This document shows positions 52,742-61,454 of a stretch of DNA of 64,000 bases, in pieces. Source of the DNA: Evansella vedderi (GTDB lineage: Bacteria > Bacillota > Bacilli > Bacillales > Salisediminibacteriaceae). The position numbers and the translations under genes were made by a program. The notes below the pieces were generated by a model. It saw only the letters and a list, made by a program, of their open reading frames with translations, did no database searches and had not been told where the DNA came from. The number at the start of each line of letters is the position of its first letter. Position 1 is the first letter of the stretch. Location of the stretch: the NCBI RefSeq assembly GCF_030813435.1, contig NZ_JAUSUG010000006.1, positions 62,001 to 126,000 of the forward strand, read 5' to 3'.

Positions 52742-53581
52742 ATGATTATCAACAATAATATTTCAGCACTAAACACACACCGTCAAATGGGAATCAACCA
52801 AGGTGCACAACAATCTGCAATGGAGAAATTGTCTTCAGGACTCCGCATTAACCGTGCTGGAGACGATGCAGCAGGTCTATCTATTTCTGAGAAAATGCGT
52901 GGTCAAATCCGTGGTTTAGATCAAGCAAGCCGTAACTCTCAGGATGGAATCTCTATGATTCAAACCACCGAAGGTGCTTTGAATGAAGTACATTCAATTT
53001 TACAACGTATGCGTGAATTAGCTGTACAATCAGCCAATGACACAAATGTTGAAGAAGATAGAGATGCTTTACAAGATGAAGTAAATGAATTAATTGCAGA
53101 GATTGAAAGAATAAAAGATAATACTCAATTTAATAAGCAAAATGTTCTAGATGGAACTGCTGGTGATGAAGGTGACGTAGTTATACAGGTTGGTGCAAAT
53201 GAAAATGAAGTAATGGAACTTGACTTTGGTATTAAAGGTATTGATTTAAGTGTAATAGTTGACACTGATTTAAATGAACTTGATATTTCTTCTGACACAG
53301 CTGCAGCTCAAGCTGCTATTACTACTATTGATCAAGCTATTGAGGATGTATCAGCTGGAAGGTCAAAATTAGGGGCATGGCAAAACCGCCTAGAGCATAC
53401 TATCAATAACCTTGATAATGCATCTGAAAACTTACAAGCTGCAGAATCACGTATCCGTGACGTTGATATGGCTCGTGAAATGATGGAAATGACTCGTGCG
53501 AACATCCTTTCTCAAGCTTCTCAGTCAATGCTTGCACAAGCAAACCAAGCACCACAATCCGTATTACAGTTACTAGGATAA
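52742..53581 (+). CDS. hag: Flagellin (Hag/FliC)
   Basis: A 279-residue flagellin. The conserved D0/D1 N-terminus has MIINNNISALNTHRQMGINQ, LSSGLRINRAGDDAAGLSIS and the TLR5-type QDGISMIQTTEGALNEVHSI, RMRELAVQSANDT. A short variable middle runs about 145-190. The conserved C-terminus has RSKLGAWQNRLEHTINNLDN and MARANI-like TRANILSQASQSMLAQANQA, ending LLG. AAGGAGG precedes the ATG and a strong terminator follows. Confidence 0.97.
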   Translation: MIINNNISALNTHRQMGINQGAQQSAMEKLSSGLRINRAGDDAAGLSISEKMRGQIRGLDQASRNSQDGISMIQTTEGALNEVHSILQRMRELAVQSANDTNVEEDRDALQDEVNELIAEIERIKDNTQFNKQNVLDGTAGDEGDVVIQVGANENEVMELDFGIKGIDLSVIVDTDLNELDISSDTAAAQAAITTIDQAIEDVSAGRSKLGAWQNRLEHTINNLDNASENLQAAESRIRDVDMAREMMEMTRANILSQASQSMLAQANQAPQSVLQLLG

Positions 53582-53592
53582 TTATTATTTAT

Positions 53593-53624
53593 AAGGAGAC
53601 CTTAGATGTTCTAGGGTCTCCTTT
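53593..53624 (+). terminator. Terminator of hag
   Basis: Stem AAGGAGACCTTAG / CTAGGGTCTCCTT followed by TCT. Confidence 0.88.
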
Positions 53625-53720
53625 CTAGTATCATCACAAATTTATTAATTATTCTTTCACATTCTTATATAAAAGTAATATAAGTGAATGGGTATAAATA
53701 CCCATATTTAACTAGTCCTA

Positions 53721-53749
53721 TTGACACATTTTGCCACTAAGAGTACTAT
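53721..53749 (+). promoter_or_regulatory. SigA promoter of the Fn3-repeat protein
   Basis: TTGACA, 17 bases, TACTAT, about 30 bases upstream of the c-di-GMP aptamer. Confidence 0.75.
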
Positions 53750-53777
53750 AAAAGTAGAAATATATGACAAAATATCT

Positions 53778-53866
53778 AGTGAAAAAGGCAAATCATGGGA
53801 AACTATGAGACGCAAAGCCAAGGGCCTGTACTACCTATGGTGGATGGCAGCCGGTTACCACAAGGT
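53778..53866 (+). ncRNA. Cyclic di-GMP-I riboswitch aptamer (GEMM-I)
   Basis: Nearly textbook: GGCAAATC, a stem TCATGG capped by a GAAA tetraloop and closed by CTATGA, then GACGCAAAGCCAAGGGCC, a variable P3 arm (CTACCTATGG), and GGCAGCCGGTTACC. Flanking ATCTA and TAGAT can form P1. A terminator follows and the 1269-residue surface protein gene begins 75 bases after the aptamer. The match is stronger than for the aptamer at 35545. Confidence 0.92.
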
Positions 53867-53877
53867 GATAGATTCCT

Positions 53878-53905
53878 AGTCTAATTATCTTGTTAGGCTA
53901 TTTTT
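53878..53905 (+). terminator. Riboswitch expression platform terminator
   Basis: Stem TAGTCTAA / TTAGGCTA (one G-U pair) with a TTTTT tail, between the c-di-GMP aptamer and the gene. Confidence 0.7.
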
Positions 53906-53940
53906 ATTGCTCTTTTTCCTAGAAAGAGGAGGAAGAATGG

Positions 53941-56900
53941 ATGTCAAAAGTATCAAGTAAGATCGCGTTGATGATGACTTTAGTTCTAGTTCTTCAGATG
54001 CTTCTTCCGATTGCCGAGGCATTTGCTTCAGAAGAACCCCTATCTGCACCAACAAATTTGAGTGCTACTCAGTCCTTTCCAGGTGATGTAAGGCTTACAT
54101 GGAATACTGTTTCCGGTGCTCAAAACTATAATGTTTATCAATTGGTTGATGGGGAAAAAGAATTAGTTGGTAACACAAGCTTAAGTAGATTAATAATAAG
54201 AGACTTATCGGAAGGAACTTACATATTTGCATTAACGTCGGTGAGCACTTCTCAGGAATCTGCTTTATCTGAATCGTTGTTAGTGGAAGTGGAATATCCC
54301 GTGATGCAAGCCCCAGTGGGATTAAATGAAAGAATAGTCAATGGAAATGATATTCAATTAAGATGGAACGAAGCCGAATTTGTTACGGAATATCGAATTT
54401 ATCAAGTGAATGATGAGCAGCGAGAATTAGTAGCAATAACAGATCGAACAAACCAATGGTTTAGAAATATGCCAGAAGGTGAGTATGTATTTGAAGTAAC
54501 ATCCTACAGTGACCGCTTTGGTGAGTCGGTAGAAGCGTCACGTTTAGAAATTGATCTAGTTTATCCAGAAATGCAAGCACCAGAAGGTTTAAACGAAAGA
54601 ATAACAAACGGTAACGATATTCAATTAAGATGGAATGAAGCAGAGTACGTAACAGAATATCGAATTTATCAAGTGAATGATGAGCAACGAGAATTAGTAG
54701 CAACAACAGATCGAACAAACCAATGGTTTAGAAATATGCCAGAAGGTGAGTATGTTTATGAAGTAACATCTTATAGTGAACGATTTGGGGAATCTACAGA
54801 AGCTTCACGTTTAGAAATCAATTTGATTCATCCAAAAATGCAAGCCCCAGAAGGGTTAAATGAACGTTTAGCAAACGGAAATGACATACAATTAAGATGG
54901 AATGAAGCAGAGTATGTCACAGAATACCGAATTTATCAAATAGAAGATAGTCAGCGAGAATTAGTGGCCAAAACGGATCGAACAAATCAATGGTTTAGGG
55001 ATATGCCAGAAGGAGATTATGTATTTGAAGTAACCTCCTATAGTGATCGTTTTGGTGAATCCGCTGAAGCTTCACGATTAGAAATTAATTTAGTTCACTC
55101 CAGTATGGAGTCTCCACAGAATTTACATGAAAGAATAACAAATGGAAATGACATCCAATTAAGGTGGAACGAGGTTGATTACGCAACAGAATATCGTATA
55201 TATCAATGGATCGAAGGTGAACTTAAGTTAGTAGACACAACCGATCGAACAAACCGATGGTTCAGAGATATGCCAGAAGGAGAATATGTGTACGAAGTTA
55301 CTTCCTATAGCGACCGTTTTGGTGAATCAAGACCGTCTATTTTAGAAGTAAATTTAGAGCACCCTGTAATGGAAGCTCCTGGTGGATTAAATGAAAGAAT
55401 CACCAATGGGAATGACATACAGTTAAGATGGAATGAAGCGGAATATGCAACTGAATATAAGATTTATCAGTGGATTGATGGAGAGCGTCAATTAGTTGAA
55501 ACAACCGACCGTACGAACCAATGGTTTAGAAATATGCCAGAAGGAGAATATAGTTTTGAAGTAACCTCCTATAGCGACCGTTTTGGAGAATCAAAAGCTT
55601 CTTCTTTAACAATTAATCATATTCATCCGATTATGGAGCCACCTACTGGATTAAATGAAAGGTTTGCAAATGGAAATGATGTGCAGTTAAGGTGGAATGA
55701 AGTGGCATATGCTACTAAATATAAGATTTATCAATGGATTGATGGAGATCGTAAGCTAGTAGCTGAAACAGATCGTACAAATCAATGGTTTAGAGACCTT
55801 GACGAAGGATATTATTCATTTGAAATAAACTCTTATAGTGACCGTTTTGGGGAATCTGTAAATGCAAGTGAATTAAATGTTACTGTTAATTTCCCTGAGA
55901 TGGAAGCTCCAGTAATTCGTATAGGGGCGGAAAATGAAAGTGACATTAGAATCAATTGGAATGCCATTGAATATGTGGAGAAATATAATATTTACGAATT
56001 AGTAGGTGCCGAAGCTATTTTATTAGGTTCAACAGATCGAACGAACTTTTGGGTGAGGGACATTACAGATGGTGTTCATGATTATGTTGTTACAGCAGTT
56101 AACGAACGATTTGGTGAATCTGTTTTTTCAAATACAGTTACTATTGAAATTATCAGTGACATCACCCCACCAGAGACAATCTCTAACATCGTTGAAAAGT
56201 GGGTTAATCATGACTTTACAGTTGAACTAACAGCAACAGATACTGAAAGCGGAGTAGCTGCAACCTACTATTCTGTAAATGGTTCAGACTTCACCGAGGG
56301 AACGAACGTTACCATTACAGAAGAAGGGGTAAATGAAGTTTCCTATTATAGTGTAGATAATGCAGGGAATGTAGAAGAGGTTAAAACAGAGAAGGTGAAG
56401 ATTGATAAGACAGCACCAGAAACAACCTCTAATATCGTCAACGAATGGGTAAAAGATGATTTTACAGTAGAACTAACGGCAACAGATTCAAAAAGCGGAG
56501 TATCTGCAACCTACTATTCTGTTAATGGTTCAGACTTTACTGAGGGGACAAACTTTACCATTACAGAAGAAGGGGTAACTCAAGTTTCCTATTATAGTGT
56601 AGATAATGCTGGCAATGTAGAAGAGATTAAAACAGAATATGTGAAAATCGACAAAACAGCACCAGAAACGTCTTCTAATATTGAAGAGAAATGGTTTAAG
56701 GATGATTTCACTGTAAAATTGACAGTAACAGGTGCCAAAAGCGGAGTAGCTGCAACCTACTATTCTGTAAATGGTTCAGACTTTACTGAGGGGACAAACT
56801 TTACCATTACAGAAGAAGGGGTAACTCAAGTTTCCTATTATAGTGTAGATAATGCTGGCAATGTAGAGGAGATTAAAACAGAATATGTGAAAATCGACAA

Positions 56901-57750
56901 AACAGCACCAGAAACCATCTCTAATATTGAAGGCGATTGGTTAAAGAATAATTTCACTGTGGAACTGGCAGTAACAGATACGAAAAGTGGAGTGGCAGTT
57001 ACTTACTTTTCTGTAAATGGGTCAGAGTTTAAGGAAGGAACGAACTTTACCATTACAGAAGAAGGAGTAAATGAAGTTTCCTATTATAGTGTAGATAAAG
57101 CTGGAAATGTAGAAGAGGTTAAAACGGAATATGTGAAGGTTGACAAAACAGCGCCTATAGTGTCTTGGAACTATAGCGATGAGTACGTGTTAGGTACAGA
57201 GCTTCCACTAGTTTATGAAGCTTATGACTCTATTTCTGGAATTAAGTATGAGACACTATTCTTAAATGGGGAAGAAATTAATAATGGAGATGTTGTAACT
57301 TTAGAAAACCCAGGAGAATATACCCTTAAAGTTTCTGTAGAAGATCATGCAGGATGGATAACCACTCTTGAACATAAATTTGTCGTATACCTACCAGCTA
57401 CTATTGAAGTTACACCTGGAATAATACAGGGAAATAATGGGGTATTCACAGTTAGAGTAACAATACTAGAGGCTTTTGATATGAGTAAAATTAAGCTAGA
57501 AACTGCTAATTTAAATGGAACAGCAGCTATTGCAGGAAGTAATGGAAACGCAAATCAAGCTAAGCAAGGTCAGTTCAAATTTAATCGTGAAGACTTTGTT
57601 TGGGGAGAAAACGAAAAACATTTAGAATTTCGTGGGTATGTTGGAGAACATTTAATTGTTGGTTCTACAACAGTTAAAGTTATAAACAACAATAACCAAA
57701 GTAACGGAAAGAGTCTTCAATCCAACAATGGAAATTCCAGAACAAAATAA
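53941..57750 (+). CDS. Large secreted Fn3/Ig-repeat protein under c-di-GMP riboswitch
   Basis: A 1269-residue protein. Signal peptide residues 1-30. Eight fibronectin-III-like repeats of about 90 residues (about 35-738); repeats 2-7 are highly alike (GLNERITNGNDIQLRWNEAE, YRIYQ, TDRTNQWFRNMPEGEY, SYSDRFGES). Four OmpL47/Ig-like repeats of about 82 residues follow (about 739-1070; APET-SNI, GVAATYYSVNGSDFTEGTN, VSYYSVDNAGNVEE, VKIDKTAPE), then an Ig-like module (YSDEYVLGTELPLVYEAYDS) and a C-terminal beta domain with an Asn-rich tail. No LPXTG, SLH, CWB2 or C-terminal membrane segment is present, so anchoring is unclear. It is probably an adhesin or matrix protein. GAGGAGGAAG precedes the ATG. 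Confidence 0.88.
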   Translation: MSKVSSKIALMMTLVLVLQMLLPIAEAFASEEPLSAPTNLSATQSFPGDVRLTWNTVSGAQNYNVYQLVDGEKELVGNTSLSRLIIRDLSEGTYIFALTSVSTSQESALSESLLVEVEYPVMQAPVGLNERIVNGNDIQLRWNEAEFVTEYRIYQVNDEQRELVAITDRTNQWFRNMPEGEYVFEVTSYSDRFGESVEASRLEIDLVYPEMQAPEGLNERITNGNDIQLRWNEAEYVTEYRIYQVNDEQRELVATTDRTNQWFRNMPEGEYVYEVTSYSERFGESTEASRLEINLIHPKMQAPEGLNERLANGNDIQLRWNEAEYVTEYRIYQIEDSQRELVAKTDRTNQWFRDMPEGDYVFEVTSYSDRFGESAEASRLEINLVHSSMESPQNLHERITNGNDIQLRWNEVDYATEYRIYQWIEGELKLVDTTDRTNRWFRDMPEGEYVYEVTSYSDRFGESRPSILEVNLEHPVMEAPGGLNERITNGNDIQLRWNEAEYATEYKIYQWIDGERQLVETTDRTNQWFRNMPEGEYSFEVTSYSDRFGESKASSLTINHIHPIMEPPTGLNERFANGNDVQLRWNEVAYATKYKIYQWIDGDRKLVAETDRTNQWFRDLDEGYYSFEINSYSDRFGESVNASELNVTVNFPEMEAPVIRIGAENESDIRINWNAIEYVEKYNIYELVGAEAILLGSTDRTNFWVRDITDGVHDYVVTAVNERFGESVFSNTVTIEIISDITPPETISNIVEKWVNHDFTVELTATDTESGVAATYYSVNGSDFTEGTNVTITEEGVNEVSYYSVDNAGNVEEVKTEKVKIDKTAPETTSNIVNEWVKDDFTVELTATDSKSGVSATYYSVNGSDFTEGTNFTITEEGVTQVSYYSVDNAGNVEEIKTEYVKIDKTAPETSSNIEEKWFKDDFTVKLTVTGAKSGVAATYYSVNGSDFTEGTNFTITEEGVTQVSYYSVDNAGNVEEIKTEYVKIDKTAPETISNIEGDWLKNNFTVELAVTDTKSGVAVTYFSVNGSEFKEGTNFTITEEGVNEVSYYSVDKAGNVEEVKTEYVKVDKTAPIVSWNYSDEYVLGTELPLVYEAYDSISGIKYETLFLNGEEINNGDVVTLENPGEYTLKVSVEDHAGWITTLEHKFVVYLPATIEVTPGIIQGNNGVFTVRVTILEAFDMSKIKLETANLNGTAAIAGSNGNANQAKQGQFKFNREDFVWGENEKHLEFRGYVGEHLIVGSTTVKVINNNNQSNGKSLQSNNGNSRTK
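56524..56915 (+). repeat. Near-identical 246-bp direct repeat inside the Fn3/Ig gene
   Basis: About 145 bases starting AATGGTTCAGACTTTACTGA at 56524 recur at 56770 with almost no differences (for example GTAGAAGAG against GTAGAGGAG). This points to recent duplication or gene conversion between Ig repeats 2 and 3. Confidence 0.8.
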
Positions 57751-57759
57751 AAAATATAG

Positions 57760-57800
57760 AAAACAGAGAGGGTATAGTTAGTACACTCTCTGTTTTTTTG
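57760..57800 (+). terminator. Terminator of the Fn3/Ig gene
   Basis: Stem AACAGAGAGGGTATA / TACACTCTCTGTT with a TTTTTT tail. Confidence 0.9.
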
Positions 57801-57830
57801 TTTAAATCTATTTTCTATTTAAAATTAATA

Positions 57831-57857
57831 TAAAAAAAATGAATTTTTTACCGATAT
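57831..57857 (+). promoter_or_regulatory. SigD promoter of flaG
   Basis: TAAA, 15 bases, ACCGATAT, 33 bases before the flaG ATG. Confidence 0.85.
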
Positions 57858-57889
57858 TAAAAAAAACAATATAGAGGAGTGGATGGCAC

Positions 57890-58252
57890 ATGGAAGTGAA
57901 GTCCCTTGGTAATTTATCAACCGCACAACAAAACTTTTTTGGCAAAGATTCTCCGAAACCTTCCAATAATGAGGAGAGTAGATTAGAAGAATCTATTCAA
58001 AATAATCAAGGACAGAAAAAAGAAGCGTCGAAGGGGCTAGTTAAAGAGAAAGTTAATGCTATGAACGAGCTTGTTGACCTACAATTTACTAGTATAAAAT
58101 TTCAATTTCATGAACAATTAGATCGTTATTTTGTTCAAGTTGTTAATCGTCATACTGAGGAAATAGTTAAGGAAATTCCTCCCGAGGAATTTTTAGATAT
58201 GATTTCTTCTATGCTTGAATTTGCAGGAATAATTATTGACAAAAAAATATAA
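57890..58252 (+). CDS. flaG: FlaG family flagellar protein
   Basis: A 120-residue protein. The disordered, polar N-terminus is followed by the FlaG domain (PF03646): LQFTSIKFQFHEQLDRYFVQ, VNRHTEEIVKEIPPEEFLDM, ending in a hydrophobic helix. It is associated with filament length or assembly in other bacteria. It has its own SigD promoter and terminator. GAGGAGTGG precedes the ATG. Confidence 0.93.
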   Translation: MEVKSLGNLSTAQQNFFGKDSPKPSNNEESRLEESIQNNQGQKKEASKGLVKEKVNAMNELVDLQFTSIKFQFHEQLDRYFVQVVNRHTEEIVKEIPPEEFLDMISSMLEFAGIIIDKKI

Positions 58253-58260
58253 TTTTACAT

Positions 58261-58290
58261 GGCATAGCAAAATGAAGCTATGCTTTTTTA
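58261..58290 (+). terminator. Terminator of flaG
   Basis: Stem GCATAGC / GCTATGC with a TTTTTTA tail. Confidence 0.85.
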
Positions 58291-58302
58291 ATATTACATA
58301 AT

Positions 58303-58329
58303 TAAACATTTCTTATATATTGTCGATAT
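58303..58329 (+). promoter_or_regulatory. SigD promoter of fliDST
   Basis: TAAA, 15 bases, GTCGATAT, 41 bases before the fliD ATG. Confidence 0.82.
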
Positions 58330-58369
58330 AACTAGTAGGTTATCTCTTAAACTAGGGAGTGAAGTAGAT

Positions 58370-59974
58370 ATGCGTATCGGTGGACTAGCTACTGGAATGG
58401 ACACTGAAAATATGATTAAACAATTAATGCAGGCAGAACGTATGCCTGTTAATAAAATGATTCAAGACAGGACTTGGATGGAATGGCAACGGGATGCATT
58501 ACGTGAAATTAATTTGCAACTTTCTTCTTTTCGGGAATCTTTCAGGGCTTCTGGATTAGGTTTACGTAGTAATTTTAACCAGAAAATAGTTACTAGCTCA
58601 GATCCTACAAAAGTAACGGCTACTGGTACATCAAGTGCCCAAAATGCTACTGCAAGAATTGAAGTAACGACTTTAGCAGAAGCATCAACATGGAAATCTT
58701 CTGGGTTTGACATTGATAATGAATTTTTTACAAGAAGAATAGGTAATTGGGAAGACGGACCAGATATTCCTTGGGAAAATGATAGGGCAACATTAAAATT
58801 TGAAGTGGTAAAACCAGGTGCTACTGAACCAACCACTGTTGAAGTTCAAATTAACAAAACGGATCGTATGAATGATGTCATTAACCGAATGAATCGTTCA
58901 CAACTAGGTGTTTCTTCCTTTATTGATGATAGAAATGGAAATGGTACGATGATTTTATCAATGAACGATACAGGAAAAGGATCTGATATTCGTTTTGTGG
59001 ATGAAACAACTAAAAATTTCTTTTCTAGTCTTGGATTTGAAACAGGCGAGAATAATTCAATTAATGGTGAACATCAAACAAATGCTGGTCAAAATGCCCA
59101 CTTCACGTTCAATGGCCATAACATGGAAAGGGAATCGAATGAATTTACGATAAATGGAGTTCGTTACCAACTACATGGGGTTACAAATGGTACAGTTCGT
59201 ATCAACACTACTACGGATACGGATGCAATTTTTGATAGGATAATGAAGTTTGTCGAAGATTATAATGCAATTGTTGATAAAATAAACGGTGTGCTTAGGG
59301 AAGAACGGCATCGTGGTTATCCACCTTTAACAGAAGAGCAACGGGGGGAAATGAGTGAGAGGGAAATTGAGTTATGGGAGGAAAAAGCTCGCAGTGGTTT
59401 GCTTAGAAGTGATCAACAATTAACTTCGGCTTTGAACCAAATGCGGACAGAGTTGTTCAGTAATGTGGAGGGTCTTGATGGAGTTTTTAAGAACTTAAAT
59501 GAAATAGGGCTTACCACATCACGGGATTTTAGGGACGGTGGAAAAATAGTTTTAGATGATCGACAAGTGACAATGCCTGATGGAACTAGAATGACGGGGG
59601 AAGAACGTTTACGAGCTGCTATTGAAAATAATCCTGAAGATCTATTTCAACTATTTAATGCAACTGGTGGTAGAGATGAAAATGGAAGGGTTATTCGTAG
59701 TGAGCAAGGTATTTTAGAGAGGCTAAATACACAATTGAGATCAACGATTGATAATATAACCGCTCGTGCAGGACGTGAAGGAAGAACATTACAACAATTT
59801 TCTATCGGTAGGAATATCTTGAGTGTTGAGGACCGTATTTCGAATTTTGAGAGACGACTTCAACAAACAGAACAACGGTACTGGGCTCAATTTACTGCAA
59901 TGGAAAAAGCGATGGCACAGATGAATGCCCAAGCTGATCAAATGTGGTCTATGATGATGGGGATGATGAATTAA
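58370..59974 (+). CDS. fliD: Flagellar filament cap protein FliD (HAP2)
   Basis: A 534-residue protein. The N-terminus has RIGGLATGMDTENMIKQLMQ and AERMPVNKMIQDRTWMEWQR (FliD_N). The middle holds SSAQNATARIEVTTLAEAST and flagellin-hook IN motifs. FliD_C is seen in TDTDAIFDRIMKFVEDYNAI and the C-terminal coiled coil (RISNFERRLQQTEQRYWAQF, MEKAMAQMNAQADQM). It caps the filament and folds incoming flagellin. First gene of fliD-fliS-fliT. Confidence 0.96.
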   Translation: MRIGGLATGMDTENMIKQLMQAERMPVNKMIQDRTWMEWQRDALREINLQLSSFRESFRASGLGLRSNFNQKIVTSSDPTKVTATGTSSAQNATARIEVTTLAEASTWKSSGFDIDNEFFTRRIGNWEDGPDIPWENDRATLKFEVVKPGATEPTTVEVQINKTDRMNDVINRMNRSQLGVSSFIDDRNGNGTMILSMNDTGKGSDIRFVDETTKNFFSSLGFETGENNSINGEHQTNAGQNAHFTFNGHNMERESNEFTINGVRYQLHGVTNGTVRINTTTDTDAIFDRIMKFVEDYNAIVDKINGVLREERHRGYPPLTEEQRGEMSEREIELWEEKARSGLLRSDQQLTSALNQMRTELFSNVEGLDGVFKNLNEIGLTTSRDFRDGGKIVLDDRQVTMPDGTRMTGEERLRAAIENNPEDLFQLFNATGGRDENGRVIRSEQGILERLNTQLRSTIDNITARAGREGRTLQQFSIGRNILSVEDRISNFERRLQQTEQRYWAQFTAMEKAMAQMNAQADQMWSMMMGMMN

Positions 59975-60012
59975 TAGTTTTGCTTTAAAATTGTTTTTAG
60001 GAGGAATTTAAT

Positions 60013-60447
60013 GTGGCAATGAATAATCCATATGCGAATTATAAACAAAATGCAGTTCAAACGAAGTCCCCAGGGGAATTAACGTTGATGCTTTATGAAG
60101 GATGTTTAAAATTTATTAAACGTGCAGAAAAAGCTTTGGATGAAAATAAGGTGGAAGAGAAAAATACAAATCTAATAAAAGCGCAAAACATTATTCGTGA
60201 GCTTATGGTAACGTTGAAAATGGACGTTGAAGTTGCTCAAAATATGATGCAAATGTATGATTTCATTTTAAACCGTCTTGTTGACGCTAATACAAAAAAT
60301 GATAAACAAGCACTAAAAGAAGCGGAGGAATTTGTAGTACAGTTTCGTGATACTTGGAAAGAAGTTATTAAGTTAGACCGGCAACGTCGCCACGGAATTA
60401 GTGGTGTTGGACAAACTGCTACTGCAGCAGGAGTGACCAACCGTTGA
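60013..60447 (+). CDS. fliS: Flagellin chaperone FliS
   Basis: A 144-residue helical protein with the family signature NPYANYKQNAVQTKSPGELT, LMLYEGCLKFIKRAEKALDE and KNTNLIKAQNIIRELMVTLK. It binds the flagellin C-terminus and prevents early polymerisation. GTG 60013 lies seven bases after AGGAGG and gives the usual MAxxNPY start. fliT overlaps its stop by four bases. Confidence 0.95.
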   Translation: MAMNNPYANYKQNAVQTKSPGELTLMLYEGCLKFIKRAEKALDENKVEEKNTNLIKAQNIIRELMVTLKMDVEVAQNMMQMYDFILNRLVDANTKNDKQALKEAEEFVVQFRDTWKEVIKLDRQRRHGISGVGQTATAAGVTNR

Positions 60448-60797
60448 GTAGTTTTAAGAAATTATATGATATAACAGAGCAGCTATTTAAGTTAGTAGGA
60501 AGCTCGTCTAATAAAGAAGAACGCGAGATTTATATTGAAAAGTTAACGTCATTAGTGGACGAGAGAGAGATTGTCTTATCTTCCCTTAATGGTGTTGAAC
60601 CTTCTGAAACGGATAAGGAATTATTGAAGAAGGCTGTAGAATGGAACCAACAAATGGCCCCTAAACTGCAGCAAGAGTTAAACATGATAAAACGGGATAT
60701 GCTTCAGCTAAAGCAGAAAAAGGAAACAGGCCGCCGTTATGAAAATCCATATGCACATGACCCAGTAGACGGTGCTTTCATAGATAAGAAAAATTAA
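60444..60797 (+). CDS. fliT: FliT-like flagellar chaperone
   Basis: A 117-residue helical protein in the position of fliT: LYDITEQLFKLVGSSSNKEE, LTSLVDEREIVLSSLNGVEP and a C-terminal helix NMIKRDMLQLKQKKETGRRY. In B. subtilis FliT assists export of FliD. It starts at TTG 60444 within TTGA overlapping the fliS stop, with AGGAGTGA upstream, so translation is probably coupled. The GRRYENPYAHDPVDGAFIDK tail is typical of Bacillus members. Confidence 0.88.
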   Translation: MSSFKKLYDITEQLFKLVGSSSNKEEREIYIEKLTSLVDEREIVLSSLNGVEPSETDKELLKKAVEWNQQMAPKLQQELNMIKRDMLQLKQKKETGRRYENPYAHDPVDGAFIDKKN

Positions 60798-60810
60798 ACA
60801 ATTGCTAATA

Positions 60811-60847
60811 GAGGATGTTGTCCGTCGCGGTTCAGCATCTTTTTTTA
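60811..60847 (+). terminator. Terminator of fliDST
   Basis: Stem GATGTTG / TTCAGCATC with a TTTTTTTA tail. Confidence 0.75.
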
Positions 60848-60859
60848 TGTCTAAATTTA

Positions 60860-60901
60860 TTCACATTTTGTTCAAGACCCGGTCTGTGAACAAAATGTGA
60901 A
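60860..60901. repeat. 42-bp near-perfect palindrome centred on ACCCGGT
   Basis: Arms TTCACATTTTGTTCA / TGAACAAAATGTGAA around AGACCCGGTCTG. Same centre as the palindromes at 25833 and 63574. There is no T run, so it is not a standard terminator. Confidence 0.75.
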
Positions 60902-60982
60902 CAATTGGAATTTTTGTTTACTAGATTCGAATTGGGGAAATGGGTTAAGATTGTAGTAAGAGAATTTAAGTGGGGTGAGATC

Positions 60983-61375
60983 ATGTCTGAGATGAAACTG
61001 ACAGAAGCTCAACACCAGTTTTTAGTTCAATATTTAGGGTTATTAAATGAAGTGGAATCGACTATTCAGTTTGTCGGGGAGTGTTACCTTCAAGGGGACG
61101 CGGATATTGGGGATCGTTTGTTGAAGGATATTATGACTAGTCTCGCACCTTTTAATAGGGATAATATGACTGTTTATTCCATTTTCGGTTCCGATGATTT
61201 GGCTTTGAAAACATTAGATAAATTTCAAGCCTCTGTGGATATCTCAATTAATGTGGAGGAGCGCTTTTCGCGAATTTGGGATCGTGCTACTTTTCTTAAC
61301 GATACACTTGCTCCAAGCTTACAAAGCTGGAGACAGATCATTAAAAAGTATTTAGAAATAAAGCAGGCTGACTAG
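60983..61375 (+). CDS. Small helical protein of the flagellar region (DUF8042-like, tentative)
   Basis: A 130-residue all-helical protein starting MSEMKLTEAQHQFLVQYLGL, then NEVESTIQFVGECYLQGDAD and SLQSWRQIIKKYLEIKQAD. It resembles small Bacillus proteins of the DUF8042 type that lie after fliT. The assignment is from memory of pattern and context. The function is unknown; it could bind a flagellar or secretion component. ATG 60983 follows GGGGTGAG. The terminator overlaps its last codons. Confidence 0.65.
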   Translation: MSEMKLTEAQHQFLVQYLGLLNEVESTIQFVGECYLQGDADIGDRLLKDIMTSLAPFNRDNMTVYSIFGSDDLALKTLDKFQASVDISINVEERFSRIWDRATFLNDTLAPSLQSWRQIIKKYLEIKQAD

Positions 61376-61412
61376 TTAGGAATTTATCCTAATTTGTCAG
61401 CCTGTTTTTTTA
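61364..61412 (+). terminator. Strong terminator overlapping the preceding stop codon
   Basis: Stem CAGGCTGAC-TAGTTAGGA / TCCTAATTTGTCAGCCTG with a TTTTTT tail. Confidence 0.9.
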
Positions 61413-61432
61413 ATAGCTTAGGAAAAAGTTCA

Positions 61433-61454
61433 CAAAATTGTACGGGACCCGGTA
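61433..61454. repeat. Half palindrome of the ACCCGGT type
   Basis: GTTCACAAAATTGTACGGGACCCGGT resembles one arm and centre of the palindromes at 25833 and 60860. The second arm is missing, and the sequence breaks exactly where the family B element begins. Confidence 0.5.
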
